Below the pieces are notes generated by a model. The model worked only from the letters and a program-made list of their open reading frames with translations, had not been told where the DNA came from and ran no database searches. From assembly GCA_019359125.1 (NCBI GenBank), contig JAHHHY010000010.1, positions 185,220 through 249,219 of the forward strand: 64,000 nt of DNA, in the 5' to 3' direction. The stretch is from Pleurocapsa minor GSE-CHR-MK 17-07R. Its GTDB lineage: Bacteria; Chloroflexota; Anaerolineae; Aggregatilineales; Phototrophicaceae. Positions 24,148-33,293 of this stretch are shown in pieces. The position numbers and the translations under genes were made by a program. Position 1 is the first letter of the stretch, and each line of letters opens with the position of its first letter.

Positions 24148-26829
24148 ATGTTGCTGCTGAATACGAAACTGAATGTTCCGCCTGTCCGTTTGGCCCATGT
24201 GCAGCGGGCACATTTGATTCAAAAGCTGGACAGCCTCCGCGAGCATAAACTGGCCCTGATTGTTGCCTCGGCAGGATATGGCAAAACCGCCCTGGTGAGC
24301 GAGTGGATCGCCCAGAGTTCTATGCGGGCGGTGTGGTTTTCGATTGACACACGTGACAATGATCCGGTGCGTTTCTGGGATTATGTCGTCGCGGCAATCC
24401 AGACCGCGTACCCCGAAATTGGGGAGCAAACGCTCATACTCCTGCACGAACCGCAACCACTCCCCATCGAAACAATCTTATCCACATTGATCAATGAGTT
24501 GTCGGCTCTGCACGATATGCTCGCTATCGTGCTGGATGATTATCACAGCATTGAATCATCGGCAATACACGACGGGCTTGCTTTTCTGATTGAGCACATG
24601 CCATCGAAGATACGACTTATCATGACCACGCGCACGGATCCGCCGCTGCCACTGGCCCGCATGCGCGTCCGTGGCCAGCTGCTTGAACTGCGCAGTGCGG
24701 ATCTGCGCTTTTCGCCCCCGCAGATCGAAGCTTTTTTTACGGATGTGATGGGATTGTCACTCACGACAGCCGAAGTTGCCGCGCTGGATACACGCGTCGA
24801 AGGCTGGGTCGCCGGGTTACAACTGGCCGGACTGGCATTGCAGGGAAAGCGTGACACGGCTGAATTTATCGCTTCGTTCGCAGGAGATCATCGCTACGTG
24901 CTGGATTATCTGGGCGATGAAATTCTTGACCGCCAGCCTGATGCCATGCAGGAATTTTTGTTGCAAACCAGCATCCTGGAGCGTCTGAATGCTGATCTGT
25001 GCGATGCGGTAACGGGAGTAGGGAACAGCCAGTCTGCGCTGGAACATCTGGAACGCCATCACTTTTTCGTGGTCGCGCTCGATGATAAACGCCAATGGTA
25101 TCGTTATCATCGCCTGTTTGCTGACTTTCTGCATCACCGGCTGAAGCTCAAACATCCGGATCAGGTAAAGGTGCTGCATCACCGGGCGTCGCTCTGGTTT
25201 GAGCGGAGCGGATTTCAGGCGGAGGCGATCAGCCATGCGCTCACAGCTGAGGATAACGAACGTGCAGCAGAACTGGTGCAGGGCATTGCAGAGCTGCTGA
25301 TCTGGCGACGCGCCGAACACAATACACTGCTCGGTTGGCTGTCCGCTTTGCCAGACACAGTGATGCAAAAGTATCCCCGTTTGTATGTCTATCACGCATG
25401 GGTGTTACACCTGATAAACCAGATAAGTGCGGCCGAGCAGCGCATCCATGATGCGGAAAATGCCCTGAAGCATGCAGATGGCGCCGCCGACACGCTGATT
25501 GCCGGCATGCTGGCCGCCGTTCACAGCACACTGACCGGCCTGAACCAGCAGCTGCCTGAAACGCTGGCGCTGTCCAGAAAAGCACTGGAATTACTCCCGG
25601 AGGACGCAGTGAGCTGGCGCTGTATGGCGGCCATCAATCTGGGGGTGTCGTGCGCGTACATGGGGGAGATTCATGAAGCTGTGGAGGTCTTGTCGTATGC
25701 GATGGAGTTGAGCCAGGAAATCGGCAGCTCGTTCGCGATGCTGTCGGCATTCTGGCATCTTTCTTCGCTGCAAACAGCGCAACTGGCGTTGCGCGCTGCT
25801 GAAAATACGTGTCGTCAGCTGGAATATGCGGCGCAAATGCCGGGTTTGCAGCGATTCCCGATTCCTGGCTATGTCGCGCTGCTGTTGGGCGAAATCTGCA
25901 TGGAGCGCAATGATCTTGTCGCAGCCGAGCGTTATTTGCTGGAGAGTGCTGACCAGATTAACCCGGAGAGCTTTCCCGTGGCACTGCTGCGCGCCTATGT
26001 CGCCTTGTCGCGCCTGAAAACCATTCAGGGAGATGGGGAAGGCGCTGACCACTTCTTGCAGCTGGCCGAGCAGCTGGAACGCATGAGCAGGCTGCAAGGA
26101 CGCGCGACGTTACTGTCTGTCACGCGGGCGCGCCGCTGGCTGGAACAGGGCAATTATGAAGCTGTCGAAAAGTGGGTGGCAGAGAATCGACTGGGACCCG
26201 ACGACGCATTCGGCTATCACCGGGAAGGCCATTATCTGTTACTGGTGCGACTGTACATCGCTAAGGGGAATATGATCGACCAGGCGCTGTATCTGTCAGA
26301 GCGGATGGTCAAACGGGCTGAAGCCGGGCAGCGAAGCGGCAGCCTGATTCGCGCGCTTATTGTGCAATCGCTCGCCTTTTATGCAGACAAAGACCAGCAG
26401 AATGCAGTAGGCTCGCTGGTGCGTGCATTGTCGCTGGCCGAGCCTGAACAGCCTCTGCGAGTGTTTGCCGATGAGGGGCATGCCGTGGCAGTGCTGCTGG
26501 AAAAGGTCGCTGAGGTGCAGCGCAGGGGACAGCCTGTCCTTCCTGTGTCAGCTGACTATGTGGCCCGCTTGCTTGCCACCATGGGGAAGGCCACTGTACC
26601 TCCTTCACCCCGGCGCGTTACGACAGGGCACGTGGCAGATGCATTAAGCCCGCGCGAACTGGAGGTGCTGCGCTTGCTGGCAGACGGCCTGGAAAGCAAC
26701 GAAATCGCAGAACGGCTGGTCATCGCAGTAGATACTGCGCGCACCCATATCAAGAATATTTACAGCAAGCTTGATGTTCACAGCCGCTGGGAGGCCATCA
26801 AGCACGCCGAAGCGTATCACCTGCTTTAA
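24148..26829 (+). CDS. MalT-type LuxR family ATP-dependent regulator
   Basis: A 893-residue STAND-class activator from the ATG at 24148, with AGGG seven bases upstream; weaker in-frame starts lie at 24124 and 24043. The N-terminus LLLNTKLNVPPVRLAHVQR is highly typical. Walker A is ASAGYGKTAL, Walker B is LAIVLDDYH. A TPR-like middle is followed by a LuxR helix-turn-helix at the end (LSPRELEVLRLLADG, NEIAERLVIAVDTARTH). Its neighbours are the small-protein/hydrolase unit on one side and a membrane-anchored hydrolase with promoter element B on the other; both are plausible targets. The ligand is unknown. Confidence 0.92.
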   Translation: MLLLNTKLNVPPVRLAHVQRAHLIQKLDSLREHKLALIVASAGYGKTALVSEWIAQSSMRAVWFSIDTRDNDPVRFWDYVVAAIQTAYPEIGEQTLILLHEPQPLPIETILSTLINELSALHDMLAIVLDDYHSIESSAIHDGLAFLIEHMPSKIRLIMTTRTDPPLPLARMRVRGQLLELRSADLRFSPPQIEAFFTDVMGLSLTTAEVAALDTRVEGWVAGLQLAGLALQGKRDTAEFIASFAGDHRYVLDYLGDEILDRQPDAMQEFLLQTSILERLNADLCDAVTGVGNSQSALEHLERHHFFVVALDDKRQWYRYHRLFADFLHHRLKLKHPDQVKVLHHRASLWFERSGFQAEAISHALTAEDNERAAELVQGIAELLIWRRAEHNTLLGWLSALPDTVMQKYPRLYVYHAWVLHLINQISAAEQRIHDAENALKHADGAADTLIAGMLAAVHSTLTGLNQQLPETLALSRKALELLPEDAVSWRCMAAINLGVSCAYMGEIHEAVEVLSYAMELSQEIGSSFAMLSAFWHLSSLQTAQLALRAAENTCRQLEYAAQMPGLQRFPIPGYVALLLGEICMERNDLVAAERYLLESADQINPESFPVALLRAYVALSRLKTIQGDGEGADHFLQLAEQLERMSRLQGRATLLSVTRARRWLEQGNYEAVEKWVAENRLGPDDAFGYHREGHYLLLVRLYIAKGNMIDQALYLSERMVKRAEAGQRSGSLIRALIVQSLAFYADKDQQNAVGSLVRALSLAEPEQPLRVFADEGHAVAVLLEKVAEVQRRGQPVLPVSADYVARLLATMGKATVPPSPRRVTTGHVADALSPRELEVLRLLADGLESNEIAERLVIAVDTARTHIKNIYSKLDVHSRWEAIKHAEAYHLL

Positions 26830-26830
26830 A

Positions 26831-26860
26831 TACCCTACGTGGGGTATGACACTACCCCAT
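26831..26860. promoter_or_regulatory. Promoter element B, copy 1
   Basis: TACCCTACGTGGGGTA (26831-26846), a near-palindrome (14 of 16 bases symmetric), is followed by GACACT and CCCCAT. The same series occurs at 28742-28771. It starts immediately after the LuxR stop codon and 76 bases before the hydrolase start at 26922. Probable operator for the adjacent LuxR-type regulator, by inference. Confidence 0.6.
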
Positions 26861-26921
26861 CCCGGCAGATATCCTGAGATTGTTCGGTTAGCTTCCGTTT
26901 GCAATCTCAGGAGGTTCTGTC

Positions 26922-27977
26922 ATGTCATTTCCTTCAGCGTCTTCATCAAAATCCGATTCTGCCCAGGGCAGTGAAACCCTTGCTAATGGCATGCCTGTCA
27001 GCGCGGCAGAAGTGCCTCAGATGTCACTCCGTAAGCGCGCTGGTTTCCGCTGGCTGCTACGCGTCGCATTTGTTCTGGTCGCCGTAATCGTGGCAGGAAC
27101 CCTTGTCGAGTCTGCGGCAGAAGCATCTGACATTCAGGCGTATCCTCCTCTGGGGCAAATGGTCGATATAGGTGGCTATCGACTGCACATCACCTGCACG
27201 GGCAGCGGCAGTCCAACCGTGGTGATAGATGCGGGACTGGGCGCGTGGTCGCTGGAATGGGGTGAGGTTCAGGCAGGGGTGGCCAGCAGCACGCGTGTCT
27301 GCACCTATGACCGAGCCGGTATGGGGTACAGCGAGGCCGGTCCACTTCCACGAAGCGCAGAACAAATCGCCATTGAACTGCACACCCTGCTTGAACGTGC
27401 CAATATCGCCGGACCTTATGTGATGGTTGGTCACTCAATGGGTGGATTGCCGGTACGCGTTTTTGTGGATCGCTATCCGACGGAAGTCGCCGGAGTTGTG
27501 CTGATCGAATCCATGAGCCCGGGGCAAATGACGCAGCCTGCCTCACAGCCTGCGCCTGAACGGACAGCTTCCGAATCGGGCGGCGTCTCGCTGCCTTCCT
27601 TACTGGCACGCATCGGCCTGGTGCGTCTGCTGGCCGGACAATTGATCACGCAGAATCTGCCCCCGGAGGTGCAACCTGCCTATACAGCATTCTCTGTGAC
27701 ACCGCGCTCTGTTCAGGCATGGGTCGATGAAGGTGCGGCATTGCAGACCAGTCTGGCTCAGGCGGATGCAGTCAGAACCTTCGGTGACCTGCCGCTGCTG
27801 GTGGTGACTGGTGGCCTGGAGCAGATGGATGGCTGGCAGACGATGCAGGCCGAGCTGCTTGAATTGTCGTCTGATAGCCGGCAGATCGTTGTCGAGCACA
27901 GCGGTCACAACGTCCAGATGGACCGGCCAGAGGCAGCGGTGGCCGCGATCATGGACATGGTTGCCCAGGTTCGCTGA
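26922..27977 (+). CDS. Membrane-anchored alpha/beta-hydrolase
   Basis: A 351-residue protein with a short cytoplasmic N-terminus and one transmembrane helix (about 44-65), so the catalytic part is outside. The alpha/beta-hydrolase domain (about 75-350) contains VIDAGLGAWSLEW, the TYDRAGMGYSE segment, nucleophile Ser172 in GHSMGG and His in HSGHNVQMDRP. An acidic third residue is likely in the VTGGLEQMDGW loop, but the exact Asp is not certain. The ribosome site is a perfect AGGAGG seven bases upstream. Element B lies in its promoter. Substrate unknown. Confidence 0.85.
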   Translation: MSFPSASSSKSDSAQGSETLANGMPVSAAEVPQMSLRKRAGFRWLLRVAFVLVAVIVAGTLVESAAEASDIQAYPPLGQMVDIGGYRLHITCTGSGSPTVVIDAGLGAWSLEWGEVQAGVASSTRVCTYDRAGMGYSEAGPLPRSAEQIAIELHTLLERANIAGPYVMVGHSMGGLPVRVFVDRYPTEVAGVVLIESMSPGQMTQPASQPAPERTASESGGVSLPSLLARIGLVRLLAGQLITQNLPPEVQPAYTAFSVTPRSVQAWVDEGAALQTSLAQADAVRTFGDLPLLVVTGGLEQMDGWQTMQAELLELSSDSRQIVVEHSGHNVQMDRPEAAVAAIMDMVAQVR

Positions 27978-27996
27978 CCGACCTGCCGCACCGATT

Positions 27997-28033
27997 CGTG
28001 AGAGGCAAAGCCCGCATTATTCTGCCTCTCACG
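27997..28033 (+). terminator. Hairpin downstream of hydrolase
   Basis: A perfect 11-base stem, CGTGAGAGGCA (27997-28007) with TGCCTCTCACG (28023-28033), begins 20 bases after the stop codon. There is no T-tract, so it may be a weak terminator or an RNA 3'-end stabiliser. Confidence 0.4.
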
Positions 28034-28092
28034 TAACCAGGCATCTGATGAATGTCCGTTCCGAGCACTTGTATGAGATATGAGGTGAACAA

Positions 28093-28758
28093 ATGGCACT
28101 GGCAACATGGTGGGCTTCTGACGCATGGAGCGATTTAAACCCTTTGCCCGACTTTCAGGCGCGGCTGGCGGCAGACGACGGACAGATGGCTGGGATCAAT
28201 CGTATCTCGATCGCCGAAGTCGAAAATCGGCGGCAGGCCGGGCACCGTCCTTACATCGGCTATATGGACGGTGCCCCAGCGACCTATGGATGGGTGGCGA
28301 CTCGTGAAGCATCCATCGGAGAGCTGAAGCTGGCATTTTCTATTCACTCAGAGAACCGCTATCTGTGGGACTTCGCAACTCTGCCAGCATGGCAGGGAAG
28401 AGGGCTGTATCCCCGTCTGCTGCAGGCAATTGTGCGTGCGGAAAAGGCTGCACGCTTCTGGATCCTCCATGCGCCGGAAAATCTGCCTTCTGGCGCAGGC
28501 ATGCAAAAGGCTGGCTTCCAGCCTGTGGGCCAGCTTTCATTCAGGCGTGATAACAGTCTGGGGCTGATTCCCTTTGACCCTCCGGAACGGGCGAGTATCG
28601 GAGCCGAACTGCTGGGTGTAGCGCTGATTGACGAAGGTTTAAGCCCGTGCTGGCGCTGTATCGACCAGGTTGTGTGTACCTGCCAGCGCGATCCCGACAA
28701 TTGTTCGTGCGCGGTTGAGATTCGTTCTTACCCCACAACAATACCCTATGTGGGGTAA
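28093..28758 (+). CDS. GNAT-type acetyltransferase with Cys-rich C-terminal tail
   Basis: A 221-residue protein. The acetyl-CoA-binding signature is LPAWQGRGLYPRLLQAIV (about 97-114, matching Q/R-x-x-G-x-G/A), preceded by the FATLP strand, so it is a GNAT fold. Unusually, the C-terminus has a cluster of five Cys in CWRCIDQVVCTCQRDPDNCSC-like spacing (about residues 193-213), which could bind a metal. GAGGTG precedes the ATG. The end of the gene overlaps promoter element B of the next gene. Acceptor substrate unknown. Confidence 0.75.
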   Translation: MALATWWASDAWSDLNPLPDFQARLAADDGQMAGINRISIAEVENRRQAGHRPYIGYMDGAPATYGWVATREASIGELKLAFSIHSENRYLWDFATLPAWQGRGLYPRLLQAIVRAEKAARFWILHAPENLPSGAGMQKAGFQPVGQLSFRRDNSLGLIPFDPPERASIGAELLGVALIDEGLSPCWRCIDQVVCTCQRDPDNCSCAVEIRSYPTTIPYVG

Positions 28759-28771
28759 GACACTCCCTCAT
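28742..28771. promoter_or_regulatory. Promoter element B, copy 2
   Basis: TACCCTATGTGGGGTA (28742-28757) followed by AGACACTCCCTCAT matches the copy at 26831 with only a few changes; similarity continues weakly through GATACTCTGG. It overlaps the last codons of the GNAT gene and stands 95 bases before the serine hydrolase start at 28853. Confidence 0.6.
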
Positions 28772-28852
28772 GTCACGAGATACTCTGGGGATAGTCACAG
28801 GTTAACGCATCGCGACAATAACACCGATCCCACCTTGATCAATGAGGCCAGA

Positions 28853-30382
28853 ATGTCCCGCACAAAAGCTTTCCTCGTTCCTTTATGCGTCCTCATGATT
28901 CTCGGCACACTGCTCGCGCTTTCGCCTGCTTTGGTTGCCTCTGGTCAGGGCTTTCCTTTGCAACAGGCCCAACAGGATCGTATCGATGCCTACATTCGAT
29001 CCAGCATGCAGCGGGCCAACATACCAGGTCTGGCGTTGGGTGTGGTGCGCGGCGACGAGGTCGTCTACGTGCAGGGATATGGCATCGCTGCGCCAGATGG
29101 ACGGGTAGTGACGGCCCAGACCCCCTTTATCCTCGGCTCAACCTCCAAGTCCTTTACCGCACTTGCCGCGATGCAGTTGGTTGAGGTTGGCATGATCGAC
29201 CTGGATGCGCCCGTTACGACGTATCTGCCCTGGTTCCACACCGATAATGCAGCGGCATCCGCCCAAATCACCGTGCGCAACCTGCTGCATCAAACGAGCG
29301 GGCTGCCAGCCGGTGCTGGGCGCATGGATTTCGCGGAAAACGACCAGAGCAGCACTGCACTCGAAACTGGCATCCGTGCACTGTCTGCTATGTCGCTCAG
29401 CCGACCAGCAGGTCAGCGTTACGAATACGCCAACGGAAACTACAACGCCCTTGGATTGATCGTTCAGGCTGTCTCCGGGCTTTCGTATGAGGACTACATC
29501 CGTTTAGAGGTCTTTGCTCCACTCCAGATGACCCACAGCGCGGCTGCGTTGTCCGATCCAGCCGCACGAGACCTGGCTACGGGCTATCGTTACTGGTTTT
29601 CATGGCCCATGGCATTCGATGCGCCTTACCCCCGACGCATGACCCCGTCTGGATTTTTGATCTCGTCGGCAGAAGATATGACCCATTATCTCATCGCCCA
29701 GCTGAATGGAGGCGCGTATGGCAGCAACCAGCTTTTGTCGCCGGAAGGAATCACGACCCTGCATTTGCCGGGTGCACGGATCAGTCCGTCGAGGGCTTAT
29801 GGTATGGGATGGATGATTGAGAACCAACCGGGTTCGACCGAAGTGTGGCATAACGGCGATGTCAGCAATTTTCACTCCAATCTGCTGCTGCTTCCCGATC
29901 AGAATATCGGGATAGTCGTCCTTGTGAATGTTGGAGGATTCCTGAACAGCAGCGCTCTGGATATTCCAGTCAGGGGTGTTGCCGAAATTCTACTGGGAAA
30001 CAGCCTGAGCGAAGTGATGGATCCGGCATTGGCGGTTGTCCCACAGCTGTGCATGCTGGCCGCAGCGCTTGTTCTCCTCATCTCGATTGCCGCCTCCTGG
30101 CGCTCCATCAGGCGCTGGCCGCAGCGCGGTCAGCTTGCGCCAGTGGGTATTGACGGTTTCACACGGCTGTATCTGCCTCTCGTCGCAGATGTTCTGCCTG
30201 TGATTCTTGCCTGGATCCTTCTGCTATCTCAGCCTGATACTCCCATAGAGGCCATCGCCTTGTTCGCCCCCGATGTCTGCTTTGTCCTTGTGGTGCTGAC
30301 GGTGCTCAGTGTCGGCTGGGCAATGGTTCGCATCCGCTTAACACTTCGCTCGCACGCGCTGATTCAGCATACAGGGAGCTAA
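28853..30382 (+). CDS. Serine beta-lactamase-like hydrolase with C-terminal membrane helices
   Basis: A 509-residue exported protein from the ATG at 28853 (GAGG upstream). An N-terminal hydrophobic signal or anchor (about 8-30) leads to a class C beta-lactamase/penicillin-binding-like domain (about 38-390). It has the SxxK motif at Ser96-Lys99 (GSTSK), YxN at Tyr192-Asn194 (YAN) and an HNG motif near 320. Three transmembrane helices follow (about 395-500). This is the common layout of DD-peptidase/esterase-like serine hydrolases of unknown substrate in these bacteria; true beta-lactamase activity is unlikely to be its role. Element B in front suggests co-regulation with the hydrolase at 26922. 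Confidence 0.85.
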   Translation: MSRTKAFLVPLCVLMILGTLLALSPALVASGQGFPLQQAQQDRIDAYIRSSMQRANIPGLALGVVRGDEVVYVQGYGIAAPDGRVVTAQTPFILGSTSKSFTALAAMQLVEVGMIDLDAPVTTYLPWFHTDNAAASAQITVRNLLHQTSGLPAGAGRMDFAENDQSSTALETGIRALSAMSLSRPAGQRYEYANGNYNALGLIVQAVSGLSYEDYIRLEVFAPLQMTHSAAALSDPAARDLATGYRYWFSWPMAFDAPYPRRMTPSGFLISSAEDMTHYLIAQLNGGAYGSNQLLSPEGITTLHLPGARISPSRAYGMGWMIENQPGSTEVWHNGDVSNFHSNLLLLPDQNIGIVVLVNVGGFLNSSALDIPVRGVAEILLGNSLSEVMDPALAVVPQLCMLAAALVLLISIAASWRSIRRWPQRGQLAPVGIDGFTRLYLPLVADVLPVILAWILLLSQPDTPIEAIALFAPDVCFVLVVLTVLSVGWAMVRIRLTLRSHALIQHTGS

Positions 30383-30473
30383 TGTCAAAACACCGTCACA
30401 TGGCATGATCCATGGGGAAAGTCTAAGACAGCGCATCGCGCAACTCGCAGCCTGTGGAAAGTGAACAGATACC

Positions 30474-30692
30474 ATGAACGTGGAAATCAGAATCAAGGGC
30501 ACTTTGAAGCAGGACTGGTCAGAGTGGCTGGAAGGGCTAATCGTCTCGAATCACGCTGACGGGGAAACCGTCTTGAGCGGACAGATACCCGATCAGTCCG
30601 CGTTCCTGGGGTTGCTAAACCGTATTCACGGGCTGAACCTGCAACTGCTGTCCTTTTCACAGTATGACAGCGCGGATTCGCCAAACGTCTAG
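30474..30692 (+). CDS. Small conserved protein, paralogue of the protein at 23632
   Basis: A 72-residue protein beginning MNVEIRIKGTLKQDWSEW. The sequence GQIPDQSAFLGLLNRIHGL is shared with the 73-residue protein at 23632. No signal peptide or membrane segment. It lies 58 bases before the oxidoreductase gene on the same strand and may be co-transcribed. Function unknown; the repeated position ahead of an enzyme gene suggests an accessory role. Confidence 0.7.
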   Translation: MNVEIRIKGTLKQDWSEWLEGLIVSNHADGETVLSGQIPDQSAFLGLLNRIHGLNLQLLSFSQYDSADSPNV

Positions 30693-30750
30693 CCGGAAAC
30701 AGATATCAACAAGCAAACGTCCGATAGCATTCACGAAAAGGAAAAGAACA

Positions 30751-31731
30751 ATGAACACCACCATGAACGCGATCATCTACACCCAGTATGGTTCACCAGA
30801 TGTGCTTCAATTCAAGGAGGTCGAAAAACCGACTCCCAAAGACAATGAAGTCCTGATCAAGGTTTATGCCTCATCCCTGAATGCCGCTGACAGCCACTAT
30901 ATGAGGGGCACGCCATGGTTATTTCGCCTGGCCTGTGGGATTCAGAAGCCCAGAAACATCCGCTTTGGTGGGGATGTTGCAGGGCGAGTGGAAGCCGTTG
31001 GCAAAAACATCACGCAGTTTCGTCTGGGTGATGAAGTCTTTGGCGATCTGAGCGGATTCGGTCGTGGTGCCCTTGCCGAGTATGTGTGTGCCCCTGAAGA
31101 GGCATTGGTACTCAAACCAGCCAACATTTCCTTCGAGGAAGCAGCAGCTATGCCTGTGGCATCTGTTACAGCGTTGGGCGGGCTGCGCAACAAGGGTCAG
31201 ATCCAGGCGGGGCAACGGGTGTTGATTAACGGGGCATCCGGTGGAGTCGGATCCTTTGCCGTGCAGATTGCCAAATCATTCGGGGCTGAAGTGACTGCTG
31301 TATGCAGTACTTCGAAAATGGATATGGTGCGTTCCCTTGGGGCCGATCATGTAATCGATTACACAAAAGAAGACTTCACGCGAAATGGGCAGCGGTACGA
31401 CTTCATTCTGGCGGCCAACGGCTATCATCCCATGTTGGCATATCAGCGCGCCTTGAGCCCTGAGGGCACATATGTCACGACTGGAGGCACTATGGCCCAG
31501 TATTTCGAATCCATGCTTATGGGCCCGCTGGTATCCATGAGGGGACAGAAGCGGATGGGCAACTGGACGACGAAACCAAACCAGGCAGACCTGACGTATG
31601 TCAGAGATCTTGTTCAGGCCGGCAAAGTGAAACCAGCGATCGATCGCGCTTATTTGTTGCATGAAACCGGGGATGGTATGCGTCATTTTGAGAAAGGAAG
31701 TGCGAGGGGGAAAATCGTGATCACAGTGTAA
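30751..31731 (+). CDS. NAD(P)-dependent medium-chain dehydrogenase/quinone oxidoreductase-like
   Basis: A 326-residue enzyme of the MDR superfamily from the ATG at 30751, with AAGGAAAAG upstream. The N-terminal GroES-like part contains KVYASSLNAADSHYMRG and GGDVAGRVEAVGKN. The Rossmann motif is NGASGGVGSFAVQIAKSFGAEV (about 151-172), in the GxxGGVG form of zinc-independent quinone oxidoreductases. The Cys/His set of zinc alcohol dehydrogenases is absent. It probably reduces a quinone or activated double bond with NAD(P)H. Confidence 0.88.
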   Translation: MNTTMNAIIYTQYGSPDVLQFKEVEKPTPKDNEVLIKVYASSLNAADSHYMRGTPWLFRLACGIQKPRNIRFGGDVAGRVEAVGKNITQFRLGDEVFGDLSGFGRGALAEYVCAPEEALVLKPANISFEEAAAMPVASVTALGGLRNKGQIQAGQRVLINGASGGVGSFAVQIAKSFGAEVTAVCSTSKMDMVRSLGADHVIDYTKEDFTRNGQRYDFILAANGYHPMLAYQRALSPEGTYVTTGGTMAQYFESMLMGPLVSMRGQKRMGNWTTKPNQADLTYVRDLVQAGKVKPAIDRAYLLHETGDGMRHFEKGSARGKIVITV

Positions 31732-31871
31732 TCTGCTGGCGATAGAGGCCACCAGCACAGTATCCCGGCCAGTTGTGGCTACGGCGTATACGCGCAGATA
31801 CCGCTCAGACTGAGAGCACATTGCCTGAACGGTGTCTGCTTCTCCTTACAGATGAACACGGCAGGCACAGA

Positions 31872-33293
31872 TCACTCTTGGCTGCGAGGCAGGCTGAACC
31901 AGAAGCGGGCGCCGTGGCCCGGTTCGCTGTCTGCGCCGATGCGCCCGCCGTGCGCCTCGATAATGCGCCGCGTGATGGCCAGCCCCAGACCGGTGCTCTT
32001 TTCGCCGCCGGTCGGGCGTGCTGACAGGCGCGCAAAGTCCTGAAACAACTTCGCCTGGTCTTCGCTCGTCAGGCCGGGGCCCTGATCCTGCACGCTGATC
32101 ACGTCGAATCCCTGATCGCGCGCGCAAGTGATCGTCACCGTGCTGCCTGGCGGGGAATACTTCACGGCATTGGAAACCAGATTGTCCATCACCTGGCGCA
32201 GGCGGGGGGGATCAGCCGAGGTTGTCCCGCTGGTGCCGCCATTGAAGACCAGCGTCGTCCCCTTGGCCTGAGCCAGTGGAGCGAGTCTTTCCACAGTGTC
32301 TGTCAGAAATGGCACGAGATCGACGATGTCGGGATGTAGCTCGATTTTTCCTGATTCAATCTGCGAGATATCCAGCAGGTCATTGAGCAGGCCGAGCATA
32401 AACTGCGTCTGGACGCGAATGTCGGCCAACATCTTGTCCTGTATGCCGGCGGGCAGGTCAGCCTTATCCATCAGCAGAAGATCGGCCATCATCTGGATAT
32501 TGCCGATGGGGTTGCGCAGGTCGTGTGCTGCTATGCCCAGAAACAGGTTTTTCATATCACTCAGGCGGCGCAGCTCTGCATTTTGCAGCTCAATTTCCTC
32601 GCGCTGGCCGATGATTTCCGAGATCAGCCTGCTTTTCTCCAGGATAGTCGAGAGCTGTCCGGCAATCTGCCGAAAGAGCAGGACGTGCGCATTCTTGTAC
32701 GTATTCGGCTGATTGCTGGAAAAGAAGATGAAGCCTACCGGGCGCCCTTCGATGATCAGTGGGCAGGTGAGCGATGAGCGGACGCCTTCTTCCACAATCA
32801 GGCGTGTCGACGCCGACGATGGCTTTTGCACGGCATAGGCGGCCAGGTCATTGATGATGCGCGGCTGGCCGGTCTCCAGGATGGTTTGCAGGGTGCTGCC
32901 TGCCAGCAAAGCGCCGTAGCCTTTTGTCAGCCGCACCTGCGCCGCGTCGCTTTTTGCCCAGCGCGCCCGCAGGATGGGGCCTTTGTCGCTGGCCTCGATC
33001 AGGGCAAAGCCAATCCGGTTATAGGGAATCAGAGGGCGCAGTTCCTCGTAGACATGCTCCAGCACATCGTCCAGCATCAGGCCGGCATTGATATGGCTGG
33101 TCACCGTGTTCAGCGCGCTGGCTTCATGGTAGCGCTGCTCGATCGTCTGGGCCAGTCGGCTCAGGGCGACACCGAGCTGGCCAACCACATCAGCCGAAGA
33201 AACTGGGATATCGACCTCAAACTGCCCTTCCTGGATGCGCTCAATTGCGCTGATATAGTCGGGAATTCTGGTATCGGTATTCAGCTCGTTCAT
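31872..33293 (-). CDS. Soluble GAF-domain histidine kinase
   Basis: A 473-residue kinase without membrane helices. A HAMP-like stretch (about 10-55) is followed by a GAF domain (about 65-215), a coiled-coil segment (225-245), HisKA with His257 in AAHDLRNPIG, and HATPase_c (about 345-470) with DNLVSNAVKYSPPG, QDQGPGL and GLGLAITRRII. Its ATG overlaps the stop of the preceding kinase gene by four bases (ATGA at 33290-33293), implying translational coupling. The signal sensed through GAF is unknown. No cognate response regulator is encoded directly downstream. Confidence 0.92.
   Translation of the reverse strand: MNELNTDTRIPDYISAIERIQEGQFEVDIPVSSADVVGQLGVALSRLAQTIEQRYHEASALNTVTSHINAGLMLDDVLEHVYEELRPLIPYNRIGFALIEASDKGPILRARWAKSDAAQVRLTKGYGALLAGSTLQTILETGQPRIINDLAAYAVQKPSSASTRLIVEEGVRSSLTCPLIIEGRPVGFIFFSSNQPNTYKNAHVLLFRQIAGQLSTILEKSRLISEIIGQREEIELQNAELRRLSDMKNLFLGIAAHDLRNPIGNIQMMADLLLMDKADLPAGIQDKMLADIRVQTQFMLGLLNDLLDISQIESGKIELHPDIVDLVPFLTDTVERLAPLAQAKGTTLVFNGGTSGTTSADPPRLRQVMDNLVSNAVKYSPPGSTVTITCARDQGFDVISVQDQGPGLTSEDQAKLFQDFARLSARPTGGEKSTGLGLAITRRIIEAHGGRIGADSEPGHGARFWFSLPRSQE

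Noticed and set aside
28853..30382. Antibiotic-resistance beta-lactamase
   Set aside because: SxxK and YxN motifs are shared with many esterases and DD-peptidases; the C-terminal membrane helices and hydrolase neighbourhood argue against a resistance enzyme.
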